A stretch of 64,000 nucleotides of DNA from Nymphaea colorata. Lineage: Eukaryota > Streptophyta > Magnoliopsida > Nymphaeales > Nymphaeaceae. Under the pieces are notes generated by a model. That model saw nothing but the letters and a program-made list of their open reading frames with translations. It searched no databases and had not been told where the DNA came from. Shown one piece after another: positions 1 to 11,905 of this stretch. How positions within the stretch are numbered: the stretch's first letter is position 1; the number at the start of each line of letters is the position of its first letter. Location: NCBI RefSeq assembly GCF_008831285.2, contig NC_045145.1, positions 4,506,723 through 4,570,722 of the forward strand, in the 5' to 3' direction. The translations under genes were made by a program, and so were the position numbers.

Positions 1-570
1 TTTCACAATTTTTTTTCTTTTTAAAAAAGCTTCTTTGTTTTTCTTAAACAAAGGTATTTTTTATTATTGTGCACTGTGTGTACAATGCATAAGGGTGTAT
101 ACATAACCAGTTTTAAGCTATGAACAGCCTTCTAAACATACGAAATTCTTGAAAAGGGCCCTTTGAAGACTGACCATTCATAAAATGAAGTTTTAAAAAT
201 ATTTTTAAATTTTAAAATCCTGTGAGCTTTAGAAGGTGTAATTGATGTGTAAAATGACTTAGATACCCCCGTTCTGCAAAAAAAAATGCAAGTGGGCCGC
301 TTTAACTAAGTTGTACCTGTTCTATCCATCTGGGGTGTCGGTGTGGTATGATGACAATTGACAACTTTATGGATGAAGACTAAGAACTAATTATAGGGTT
401 CTTGGGTGGTTTAAATGGTTATGGTGGGCTTTCTTATAATGAAAAAAGAAAAAGAAAAATGTTTGCATTTCTTCTTCCTAGTTGTAGAAGTGAGCATCTC
501 TATAAATGGAATTAATTGAGCTAAAACATGAAGGTAGACCATATCAGCCTGTTCAGAAACTGTCATGGTA
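1..570. other. AT-rich intergenic sequence
   Basis: No gene is recognised here. The first ~125 bases (a T-rich run, then a segment ending in 'cataaccag') resemble 1590-1710, suggesting two diverged copies of one AT-rich repeat on either side of the MITE at 579. Confidence 0.5.
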
Positions 571-908
571 GCAAGCACTAAGGCTGTTCATGAGCAAATT
601 TGAGCTGAGTTGAGCCATCTCGAACTCGGCTCGAGCTCAACTCGAGTTCGATTTCAATAGCTCGAGCTCGCACTCGGCTCAAGCTCAACTCGAGTTCGAT
701 TTCATTAGCTCGAGCTCGACTCGGCTTGAGTTCTTAAAACTCGAACTCAGCTCAATTCAGCTCGATTAAGCTCGAGCAGAAGATTGGCTTGAGCCGAGCC
801 AAGCATTTCATTAAGAAATTATTTTTATACCCATTCGAGTCAGGTTTATCAAGCAAGTTCGAGTCGAGCTCGAGTTAGCTCGACTCGTTGAACAGCCCTA
901 GCAAGCAC
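571..908. mobile_element. hAT-like MITE with 8-bp target site duplication
   Basis: The element spans 579-900 (322 bp). Its ends are TAAGGCTGTTCA and, read inverted from the right, TAGGGCTGTTCA (11 of 12 matching). It is flanked by an exact 8-bp direct repeat, GCAAGCAC, at 571-578 and 901-908; 8 bp is the hAT duplication length. The interior is packed with CTCGAG/GAGCTCGA-type words in both orientations and has no coding capacity. A partial relative starts at 38467 (TAGGGCTGCATAACGAG). Confidence 0.85.
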
Positions 909-2516
909 AATCATCAAAATAGGCATCTAGGCAAGACCAGAAATGAGTCTATTGGCGATAGAAGGCTTTTCATCCATGTCAAGTGTTTACGTGATATTCG
1001 TGCTTGATGTCTATGTATCACTATGCTTTGTGTTAATTGGAGATAATCTTGTTAAAAGAGACCTAATGAGGGATGATTTGCACAAATAAGTGGGGAAGAT
1101 GTAATTTATGTTTGCCAGAGCTTATGATCACATTGATTTTACATCTCTCTCCATTTCTTGGACTGATCTTGATACACGCGTTGGCCCTAGAGGGGATCCT
1201 ACAGTTAGATATCTCAAGCTCATGATTACGTATACTAAGTCATCCTAAAATGCCAAAAAATTAATAAAATAGTGAAGTAATGTACATAGAAAGTAGTTAT
1301 TGACATAAATGAGTTAAAACTTCTAATGCATAAGCTATTAAGGGTCGTTCATTGATAGCAATGGGTCATATGGTGAAAACAAGATGGTTACTAAGGAGAT
1401 TGAGTTGTGCAATATACACGTCTGTGCATGGAACAAGTATGCAGCAATGGGCATTGGGAGTCTTTGTGAATTTTTTTTATAAAGGAATGGGTATTTTAGA
1501 CTTTTTCACAATCTTTGCGCAACAAGCACGCACCAACGGGGTTGTGAGTCTTTGTGATTTTTTTTTTATAAAGTAATGGGTATCTTAGACTTTTTCACAA
1601 TCTTTTTTACCATTTAAAAAAGTTTACTTTTTTAATTTTAATGTGGGTATTTTGGTCATTGTATACTATTTTCTGCAATTTTTCATGCATATGAGTGTGC
1701 ATATAACCAGCTTCGGTTATTAAGACGCAGTTTGAGAGTTTTGATGACAAATTCAAATAACTCCATGCCCTAGACAATGAGCCAATGGACAAGGAACTCA
1801 AGTTTCAAATAAAAGCATGGCAAAATCAACTCACCATAGGAAATGTAGATTCCCTCGAGTTTGATGGGGCTAATGAACAAGAATGAAGCATCAAGGTGCT
1901 CCAATTCTTTGAGTTCCAACTAATTCATAAAGAGAAATTCATGCCACCAGTTATTTTCAGCTTTGGAGAAGAAGCCAAGGAGTTGTACTAATTTGTATGA
2001 GAAAAATATCATGAGGAAAGGCACTGCAACTTGGGCAGGTGAGCACAAATAGAGGAAATGAAAAAGGAGATTTGCTTCAACGTAGCATCAAATTCAAATT
2101 TATCATCTTTTTTTCTTCACCCAAAGGATCCTGACCAGTAGTATTTATTTCTATAATGAAATCCTTACCAACTTTGCCTTTTTACATCCTTAATATTTAG
2201 ATTTGGCATTGAATTGAGATTACCTTCGGAAGATTGTGCGAACCAAATTAGAGAAGGATGGCATCCGTTATAATGGTAAATGAGTAGAGATGGTACAACT
2301 TAGAGTTGACCAAACCCGGCAAGCTCTATTTTTTGTAAAAAGAAAAAGATTTAGTTTCACTTTTGACCTCAATTCAAATCTATATTCACCTACCAAATAA
2401 TTTTTTCCCCCAAAATATCATATACAATGTACTATAAAACAGTACAGATGGCTGCAGCTTTTTTTTTTTTTTTTTTAATTTCAACATACATTTGAGAACT
2501 CCAGGCCCAACCAAAT
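909..2516. other. Intergenic region with a possible unrecognised gene relic
   Basis: No intact gene is seen. Around 1800-2045 the plus strand reads in stretches like degraded coding sequence (for example FMPPVIFSFGEEAKELY) interrupted by stops. I do not recognise the family. The rest is AT-rich and includes an 88-bp tandem repeat. Confidence 0.4.
1459..1606. repeat. Two-copy tandem repeat, period about 88 bp
   Basis: The segment beginning 'agtctttgtga' and ending 'ctttttcacaatct' occurs at 1459 and again at 1547 with few differences. It is a local tandem duplication of non-coding DNA. Confidence 0.7.
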
Positions 2517-5100
2517 ATGAATTTCAGTGCTGGATATGTGCCCCTTTTTATGTGTATTGCCTTCATCTTGTTGAATCATGTTTTAGCGAGTCAAGGCTGC
2601 AGGTACGCTCACAAGAAAAAATATTATCCCCAGGAGGCGCCTCTCAAAACCATCGTGGTTGGTAATCTCCTCCAACTTGTTTTGCACTTTGTGTTGCTCC
2701 TCATCCATGTAAATCAATATGATTGTGCGTTAAGCAATATAAATTGTATTGGTTTGACATGTTGAAGTGACATAATCTCACAGTGATCTTGAAATTTTCC
2801 TCCCACCATCTGACTGAGAGATGAAACTCTCGCACAACCTCTTGTTAGTGGCAGAACCACATGTAGGCTGATGTGGGAAGTTGCTCGTATCAGTTTCTCA
2901 ATTTTCTTTCGTTTTTATATTAAGATCATTTAATATTTATTTTGTTATATATATAAGTGTCCCTTCAAACATAAAAACTTGTGAATCATTGCCCCGATAA
3001 TAAATTTTTCTAACTCTGCCACTGCTTCTTGTCTCCCTAAGGTATAAGGTCTGCTTTCGGCTCGGATGTCACCCTTGCTGCACTTTAACTTGAGTATCGT
3101 TAAGCTCCTTTTTACAGTACAGGAGGTCGACACTCCTAACACTTGAAGTTGAGAATGACCACCTACCAACCCCCACCCAAGTTATTGCATCAACCCATTA
3201 GTTACCCCCGCTTTCAGTATTTAACTAAATCATCATAGATTTAGAAAATCTGAAAATATTGCACCTTAATAGATTAGGGTTGATTTACCCTATTAATAAT
3301 ACAAGCTTCATATAAATATTTTCAAAGCTGTTCTGGTTTAATCTTATCATGACCATCATTATTGTCTTTGTCATCATCATTATCGGCATTATTATCTTGT
3401 TGGAAGTAGTTTGAGAAAGCTTTGGGACCCTTTATATATCATAATATCTAATATCATCATTGTATCACACTAGCCAAAGAGCATCTATGAGCTTATATAT
3501 GTTGACAATAAATCCCATGATGAATGTTTTTTAATAAAATGGGCTGAAATGATATTTAACAAGATTATAAATGAAACTTGAAATATTTTGATTTTGGGAT
3601 ACCATGCCTTCCTCCTTGCTTCCCTTTAAAGCTAATCTGTCTTGTTTAATTCTCAGTTGGACAATGGAGACGTGATTGACTGTGTCGATTTTTGTAGTCA
3701 GCCTGCCATGCGAGACCCTAACATAAGAAGAAATCCCCAAGTATGTTTTTCTTCCTTTATTTTTGTTTTGTAGATTTGCTTTATGTCTCTTTTATAGATT
3801 TAGAGATCAAGAAGAATGAAATAATATTTCAACAGCCAATTTTCTAAAAATTCCTTCTCTGATCTTCATTAAATTGACTTGATTGTGCGCTATTCTCTCT
3901 CCTACTTGAGTGTTTGTCAGCCAGTATAAACTTGGTTTTAGAGAATGGAACCAACCTCGCTTTTATCAGCATCCAGATTATGCTCGTTCCTCTGTATATG
4001 TGCACATAAACCAACCTTTTATATCTATATATATATATTAAGGATCATACAAACTATGTGATGCAATGCTTATTGAAAGGTATATTTATGCATTTATTGA
4101 GTGTGGCTACAGCTGAGAGCAAGAAGAGCAGAAAATAAATCCCATGATGAATGGAGGAATGAAATGTTCGGAAGTAGAGTAGAGAGATGGAGCTGTCCAC
4201 TGGGAAGCGTTCCGTTTCTCAAGGCCACTAAGGCAGGGCCACTTAATCTCAGCGCCGTTGAAGATTTTGCGAGATCGCGTGCCCAGTTCTTTCCTGAATC
4301 CAACACCGCAAAGCCACAGGCGGATCCAGAAAATAGGCGTGAGGTTTGATATGTATTTTTACATTTTATATATATATATATCTTTCCCTCGTCCTCCTTC
4401 TTCTTCAAAATATCGAAATATTAACAGTAAAAATAAGAAAAACAGAAAAAGGCAAAAAATCTCAATATTTTGAAAAATATACGAAAAAAACATTGCATTT
4501 TTTGAGGGTCTTTTTTCATGTTTTTTCTTTCATTTTTATCTTTTCCAGCATTAATATCATCATTGATTCAATTCTGAACTTAAACTAAGTTATTTTTCAT
4601 TATTTTTAACATCATTAAAATATTTTTTATCACTTTCATCTGCTTTCATTTATGTCTTCCTATTAGTTTCTCATTTGTTTTATTTTTCCACATGTTTAGA
4701 AATTTTTATTTTTTAAAGTTAGCAGCAATTTTCCCTATATTTTTTTCGAAAAAACCTCGCCGTTATAAACCCGAAAACCATATTTATGGCAATGCTTTGT
4801 ACTAATTAATGAGTTGTTAACATAAGTAGTTTGACAACAATGTCAAGCTTACCCCAATTTAAGTTTCGTTTATTGGTCTACGGTGCAACACAACATAATG
4901 TATTACTTGTTTGATGTGAATGTTGATCACAGTATTCAGTAGCTTCTATAAGCGGTGGAGAATATAACGGAGCCCAAGGAACTTTTAACGTTTGGCAACC
5001 CACTCTTGAGCACCCTCGTGAGCTAAGCATACTGCAAATGTGGGTTGCAAGAAAAACCCGTGGAAACGTTGAAACGCTTGAAGCTGGTTGGATGGTATCT

Positions 5101-5181
<81 letters not shown>

Positions 5182-7509
5182 CGAATATGAGGAAAATAAC
5201 TGCTTTTAATTACTAAAATTGTTTATTAGTCGTTTGATTATTCCATTTCATGGTGGTTGATTTAATCGTGCTACTTTTGCTAATGATGAAGGTGCAACCA
5301 TTGCTCTTTGGAGACCAATTGACACGGTTTTTCTTCTTCACTACGGTAATTGTTTTATCTATGCTCAACCCCCTTGTAGCGCTACTGATGGTAAAAATAT
5401 TCATCTAAACTAACCAAAAAAAAAAAAACTGGGAGATTTTCCTTAAGACAAAGCTTCATTTTTCTTGTATTCTCGCCACTCTCTCTCTAGATCTTTCTCA
5501 CTCTTCTTTTTTATATGTTCCAAAGGTCAACCCACCAACACTTATGACATTGAATGAACAACTGTAAATATTTTTTCTATTATTTGACTCTAGTGGGGAA
5601 GCCAACAAATATATATAATTTAGGGTCAATCAGTAAGTAAATAAAAGAAATTTATCGGATTGTGTGGGCAATTGGCCACATATGCCCACATGTGACTCCG
5701 CCCCTGGTTGACTGTAGTGGTAAGCTTATCTTTAAGTGTCTTTTTGCCCTGATCCTGGTTCAAATTCTTTTAATTGGTTTTGCTTTTGGACATGAAGTCC
5801 GTGGTATTGGAATTAGAAAATAATTGAAGCAGGAGCTTTACCTAATTAAGGATGTCAAATAAGGGTAAATATTTGAAAAATAAGCATTAATAAGTGCAAA
5901 CTTGTTATTTTATTCATTGTCAATATTTTTGTTTAAAGTTGGTTGTTGATATGACTATGTGATGGTAGAAATAGCACGATTTTGAGGATATATATATATA
6001 AGTTAAAATGCTCACAAGTATTACATTTTTTTGATTCAACAGAACAATAAGTATCAAACGATACTATATGGGGACAACATTCGAAGACCAACCGTCGACA
6101 ATAATTTGGTGTTCGTAAGAGAGGACAATCAGATACCCTTTGGAATGCAAATAACGCCTGTCTCAACTTTTCTAGGGAGGCAAGTATCGATAACATTCAA
6201 GATAAAAAAGGTACATTTCTTCTTCACTAACCTATTTAAATTGGTTTATATGTGTCTGTTTGTGTGCTCATATGTGTATCGTTTGAACTAAGAGTAGAAT
6301 TTACTTAAGCTTAGAGATGCCATTAATATATATAGATATATTAATGCCCTACGGTTTTCAAACGATATATCCAACTTACTAAGCAATCCAAGCTCATGCT
6401 AAAATCATCTTTACTAAAAAACAGGCAAAGTAAAACCATTTTATTTGATCCACGTTGTATTAGGCAATATGTGCCTCGTATTAGTAAGCTTGTTAAAGAC
6501 CTTCCATTGCCCAAGCACCGAGGGTACTCAATGCAAGTTGATACATCCATCATTTTCACCACATTTGAGCTTAGAGAACCATGCAACATAATTACACAGA
6601 GTATGATAAGCATGGCTATGATATTGGTGTTCTTCAATTGCACCCAGGGACATGGAGCCAATGTAGGGCCCCCCGCATGGGTCCCGGCTCTAAATTTCTG
6701 TGTAAATTAAAAAAAAACATTTTTTTATATAAAAATTTTAAAAAATAATATTTCGGCCCTAATCAAAATTTAGAAATTATGATTCGGCCCGTCTCAAGAA
6801 AAATTTCTGTCTCCGCCTCTGAGTGCACCAACATATAGATTATAGGTCAAATGTAATCAACAATAAAAAGCTCATGGTACAAACTAAAGATGAAAAGAAG
6901 CCAAAAAAAAAAGTTGCCAAAGAGCAATAACGTGGCGGACAGATACAGACCCACAAAAAGTTCTTATTTTCATATTGATGTTTGATGGCAATTTTTCTCA
7001 TTCATTTACATATTGGTATCTTTTAAAAACTTAAAAGGTTTGTACGTACGTTTAAGCGAGAATTTAATCTTCTAGCTCCGTCCAGTCCATACTACGATGA
7101 TTGAAAAAAGTAATGCATCATTCATGGTGAACAGAATGAGCATGGAAACTGGGATCTTTGGTTCAATCGGATCCGGATCGGGTTTTGGCCGCGTGAAAAT
7201 TACGGTGACGGATTCCCCGATGCCAATGAGGCGAAGTGGGGAGGAGAGATAATGAACTTAAGGACAGGGAGAAGGCACACATCTACTCAGATGGGCAGTG
7301 GTCATTTCTCAGGTGAAGGAAGAGGAAAGGCTGCTTATATCAAGAACATGGGCTTATTCAACGAGGACGATGAGTTATATTATGCTCCAGACGAGATGGA
7401 GACCCTTGTTACTAATCCCATGTGTTATGATCTTTCCATGTTGGAAGATAGTCATAATGGCCACTATATGACTGTGGGTGGCCCTGGTTATAATCAACGT
7501 TGTCCTTGA
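2517..7509 (+). CDS. Neprosin-family (DUF239/DUF4409) putative secreted peptidase, seven exons
   Basis: Proposed exons are 2517-2654, 3657-3740, 4113-4343, 4933-5094, 5292-5390, 6043-6210 and 7135-7509. All are multiples of three, joined at phase-0 GT-AG introns, giving about 418 residues, the usual family length. A signal peptide (VPLFMCIAFILLNHVLA) is followed by the propeptide motif DNGDVIDCVDFCSQPA, then ERWSCPLGSVP. The neprosin domain follows with YNGAQGTFNVWQP, ELSILQMWVAR, ETLEAGWM, QPLLFGDQLTRFF, ITPVSTF, WGGEI, HTSTQMGSGHF and the terminal GGPGYNQRCP. Neprosins are glutamic endopeptidases that cleave after proline; the Glu in EAGW and in WGGE are the candidate catalytic pair (from family knowledge). 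Exon 5 is odd: after TRFFFF the expected Cys-rich stretch (YGNCFIYAQPPC) lies one frame over, so the gene may be damaged or spliced differently there. The family call is firm; exon 5 and its weak acceptor are not. Confidence 0.85.
5102..5176. repeat. (CT)n/(TA)n compound microsatellite
   Basis: A run of CT dinucleotides passes directly into TA dinucleotides. It lies in intron 4 of the neprosin-like gene. Confidence 0.9.
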
Positions 7510-7718
7510 TTCTCTATTTTGCTGCCCTTTCTTTCCCTTTACAATTCAGAAATTATTTGTTCCCGTTTGATTATGTGAATTTCTTAAATTTATGGTGTTT
7601 GTCATATTCATCATCTAAAACTCTATTCAATAGCGGAGTTACTGTGCGACTGATCTCGGCCACTGCCCACGCAGCCCTTCAAATACTTACTGTGATTAGC
7701 TGAACCTAGGTTCAGCCA

Positions 7719-7772
<54 letters not shown>

Positions 7773-8040
7773 GACATGTTAATGTACTATCATGTGAAGT
7801 TAAATTTTTTATAATATTTGTGCTGGGCCGAGTTGGAAATTTTGAACATATAAACAAGGACAATTCAATTTTCCAGATTTTGTACATAAGTTATGTCGAA
7901 AATTTCCAGGCATGTGGTGGACTGTGATTTTCAAATGAAGGGTACCTAATTAGGAAAATTTCATCCCGAGGCTTGTAGCCGAACAAAGGCACGAGCGACA
8001 AAGTGAGAGCATCCGTCGACCGTCGTTACGAACATAACAA
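7510..8040. other. 3' flank of the neprosin-like gene with (TA)n
   Basis: Non-coding. A perfect (TA)n microsatellite occupies about 7721-7769. No other gene is recognised. Confidence 0.6.
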
Positions 8041-8074
8041 AAAAAAAACCCTAAGTCCCTAACGTTCGTTGGGC

Positions 8075-8255
8075 TTCTCGGGTCCCCGACGAACGAAGTG
8101 TGACACCCGGGCCCGACCCGAATATTACCGGGCCGGGTCGGGTTTAGTAAAAACCGGCCCGTTAATTCTTATTTCAAGGCCCGGGCCCGGGCCCGAGTCG
8201 GGCCAGGTACCGGGTACCCGGCGGCGGCCCGGCCCGGTGCCCAGGCCTACTTGTA
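8075..8255. repeat. GC-rich palindromic repeat, probable MITE remnant
   Basis: A sudden GC island in AT-rich DNA, built from CCCGGGCCCG/CGGGCCGGGTCGG words that are inverted copies of each other and can fold into strong hairpins. It ends in GGTGCCCAGGCCTA, which looks like a right terminus. The opposite terminus is not clear, so the element class is inferred only. Confidence 0.45.
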
Positions 8256-9619
8256 GGCTTGCAATTAAGTGTTGGTTTCCTTTCTTTATCATTTTTAATT
8301 AATTGGCTAGCTGAAACTGAAACTTATCTTAATTATATTTACCAATAAAATTATAACTATTTAATTAAAAATTAATGAAAAATGGGGACAATGAGACCAG
8401 GGAGTTGAAAGCAACCACGTTATATTTAGATATCGAGCTCTATTAGGGGCCCTTTTTCTTTCTTCCGTTGTGCATACTTAATCCGATCCATATCCGTCTT
8501 CATGAATATTTATCGGAGATCCAAATTCCAACGACTTACAGTTCTGGACTCATATAGTCATACTTTGAAACACAAGAGGAAGGTGAGTTGCCATTACTAC
8601 TTAATTTTTCAGACTGATTCCTAAATTCTTTTGCGATAACAACAGAAGAAGATCATCTAAGAAGAAAAAGAAAAATCTAAGGGAGAACATTTTAGATATT
8701 CAGGCGAAGAATACGTCCATTTGCCATTGCCGTGGTGCAATGGTTTGGGATGAGATTTGAGGGCAGTTGGTCTTCATTTCAAATGTCAACCACATCAACT
8801 TCCTGTTACCAAAGTTGAGTCACCAATATATAAAAATTAAAATACAATACAGCAGGAGCAACACCTTGAGAGATCGAAGTAGAGAGAGTCAGAAATGGAG
8901 CATTTTGTTTCTAGTATTAGGAAACTAAAACTTGGAATTTTGATTCCGTTCTAATTTGCGAGAAATTATGATTATGAAATTTTCATTCTTGAATCAAAAT
9001 TTCAAGCTATCGAATGTACGCGTACTAAAATGCTTATAATTAAATTTTAAATAGAAAATACTTTGATATGGGCAGAAATGCTTGAAATATGAGTTTTCTC
9101 TACTGGGAATTTCTTTTGTTGTTTTCATAAATATTAATAGGCAGACTATCACATCATTCTCAAAGATAGCATGTTTTTACTTGGCTTTCACCCCAAGTGT
9201 GTGAGCTGTATCATGACTTGTGTATCAAATGAAATAAAGAGACTTGGAAGAAGCAGGTTTGGGATCCGAATGCCCTGGTGCACGCCAACTGATTTGTCAA
9301 ATGACATAAAGAGAAAGATTTCTTTATAATTTAAAAATATAAATCTTTCTTTTTAAATTTTTAAATAAATAAAAAAATAATGACAAAGATTTTATACTTT
9401 TAAGTTTTAAATTATTTAGATTTTATGTTTTTAGATTATTTAAAAGATTCATGATTCCCTCTCTTTATTTCCGAGATTAGTGTAAAGGGACTAAATTTCA
9501 AATCAATGTAACATGATTAACAGAGAGGTTGGACCATAGGCATAGCCACTAAAAGTACTTATATTAATTTACCCTACTTATTTGTATATTTTATATGTTG
9601 ATTACCCTTTAATCATTTA

Positions 9620-9658
<39 letters not shown>

Positions 9659-9659
9659 C
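8256..9659. other. Intergenic AT-rich region
   Basis: No gene is recognised. It contains a tRNA/SINE-like patch at about 8725-8800 and a (TA)n microsatellite at about 9622-9657 that marks the left edge of duplicated block A. Confidence 0.5.
8725..8800 (+). mobile_element. Possible tRNA-derived SINE fragment
   Basis: An A-box-like TGGTGCAATGGTT is followed about 40 nt later by a B-box-like ATTTCAAATGTC, the layout of an internal Pol III promoter. Similar patches occur at 24613-24665 and 60531-60590. No poly-A tail or target duplication was recognised, so this is tentative. Confidence 0.25.
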
Positions 9660-9861
9660 TTTTAAAGTTTCTCTATACATCGTATCAGGGTTTCAAGTTC
9701 CCTTATTCTCCATTTGTTCTGAAACTCTACATAGATTATAATTATAGTCTTTTGTTGTTGGGATTCATCAGATTGTTTGGCCTTTTTGAGTGCTACCAAC
9801 AGGAATTTTGGGCTTTTTCCAAATCCAGCTCACTTCTAGGTGAACTAACACCAACACAGCG

Positions 9862-10239
9862 TTGTCTTATTGTGTCTATTGTAAAAATTTATCCTCAATA
9901 ATTAAAAGCAATTTCATAATCAATCCATCTTTGGAGGGTAACTTGCATAAGTTATTTTGGCAGGAACATGGGCTTAAGTATTTGAAAATACTTCTGCAAC
10001 GTCGATCAAATGTTCAAATTGGATCGAATTCGGTACCATGGGGTATCGCTTTTGTTTATGGAATTTTTCATCTTCTCAAATGTAATTTTGTCATTTGGGA
10101 AAAAAGAATTTTGCAGTACTTATACCATTTTATCAGATCGAATCAACTTATGAAAATATGGTTCCCTGATTCGATGAGACCGAGTTACGTTCGCCACCCT
10201 GGTGTATGCAACGGGGTGAATGAAAACATATTTAAATGA
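9862..10239 (+). other. Open reading frame, possible LINE remnant
   Basis: A 125-codon frame containing PWGIAFVYG and IWEKR, faintly like plant LINE endonuclease text. In block B the corresponding stretch (45890-46230) is broken by indels and stops, so it is unlikely to be a host gene. No domain can be assigned firmly. Confidence 0.2.
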
Positions 10240-11537
10240 TTGTCTTTATAGGTATATGTAAAGTTTCAATAATGACCCTGGACAAATTTAACCTTATTGG
10301 AATCCTCAAATCTTTTTTTTTTGTTTGTATTTCTATTCCTACAAAAAATTCATTTTTTGTATTAATTATGGGCTTTGTTTGTCATACTGAAAATGGCACA
10401 CAAAATTAAGTACACAAAGGCCGCATATATAACCAGCCGCTCATTCGCAAGACATATGTCAACTCGATCTGATTTCCTGATTCCAGGGAGGGATTAGGGA
10501 TGTCAACGGATCGGATTCGCATCGGATATACCTTTTACCATATCCGATTTTTCAGATATTCATATATTCATATTCGAATTAGGATTCAAATTTGGATGAA
10601 TTTTTTTTTATACCGTATCTAAATCCGAATTTAAAATCTACATCCGAGTCCGATTTTTAGTTATACTTGAATCCGATCCGAATCTGAATTTTATTATCTG
10701 AATCCGATCCAAATCCAATTTTTAAGTTATACCTAAATCCGATCCGAATCCGATTTTTAAGTTATATCAGAATCCGATACGAATCCAAATTTTAATATCT
10801 GAATCTGATCCGAAACTGATTTTTAAGTTATACCTGAATCTGATTTGAATCTAACTTTTAAGTTATATCTGAATCCAACTTTTAAGTTGTATCTGAATCC
10901 AATGTTAAGTTGTATCTGAATCCAATGTATGACTTTTAAGTCATGTAAATCTGAACCAAATTGACTTATGCACTAAAATTCCAAAAATATATAGTATACA
11001 CTAAATGAACTATGAAACTAAATCTTAACATCATACGAGCTTGACTGTCAAACTTCATTCTCTATAGTATAAAAATTTAAATTTTCAAAATTATACTTGG
11101 TTGTTGTTCATTGATGCAACAAGCAACAAGAGACCAGATGAGTCATCCTTGACAACTTCAATAATAATAATAAAAAAAAATCATCATATAGTCCAAACTT
11201 GCAAAATTTTTCTTTCAATGCTTCCATTTACAGAGACATACGCCTGCCACAAAGAGCGATCAAATCAACCTCCAAGATCAGGTGAAAGAGAAAGCATGTA
11301 CTGAAACAGAGGCCAGAAGACAGCAATGCAGAGAAATCTTATCGAGATAATAGAATAAACTAAACAAACAACACATAATTTAAGGAAGAGGACCGGAGCT
11401 ATAACATGCGCAACGGTGCTCCAGGACATGTTCTTGAAACCACAAGCAAACATATCAAAACCAGAGGCAAGAAAAAGCTTCAGGGGACAGCAATATTACC
11501 TTAGTGTGTTGGCGATGATTAGGGCCAGCGCTTTTAG

Positions 11538-11723
11538 GATGAAATGGTCGAGTCTCCTCCCTTTTGGTACCGCACCAGCAACTCCAACTACACGGCGAAC
11601 AACTTCGACCACAACCTGCCCCGCGCGTTGGCCGCCCTGGAAGCCAATGTTTCCCTCACCAGCTTCTACAATGCCACCGAAGGCAGGAAACCTGACCAAG
11701 TCACCAAACTTTTTTTGTTTTGA
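11538..11723 (+). pseudogene. DUF26 (Gnk2-homologous, CRK/CRRSP-type) exon fragment
   Basis: This frame reads SPPFWYRTSNSNYTANNFDH, then LPRALAALEANVSLTSFYNA and TEGRKPDQV before a stop at 11721. That matches the N-terminal half of a DUF26 domain (YTANxxFxxNLxxLL, then FYNAxxG). DUF26 proteins are secreted cysteine-rich repeat proteins or receptor-like kinases. The domain is cut off before its C-x8-C-x2-C cysteine core, with no kinase or second domain nearby, so it is a relic. It sits inside the hAT-like element and may have been captured by it. Confidence 0.6.
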
Positions 11724-11866
11724 CCCTGAATATCATGTGCCTAGTCAAAGATGCATGAGAGAGAGAGAGAAAGGGAGAAGAAAAGAGGGGTGGAACAGGT
11801 TCTTCTTTGGTGCAGGGAAGGAAGAACGTAGGGAAGGAAGAACGTAGGGAAGGAAGAACGTCGAGT

Positions 11867-11873
<7 letters not shown>

Positions 11874-11905
<32 letters not shown>
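11874..11905. repeat. Poly-T tract with adjacent GGAAGGAAGAACGTA repeats
   Basis: A T homopolymer of about 35 bases follows three short tandem copies of 'gggaaggaagaacgt' (about 11815-11866). Simple sequence; no gene. Confidence 0.8.
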
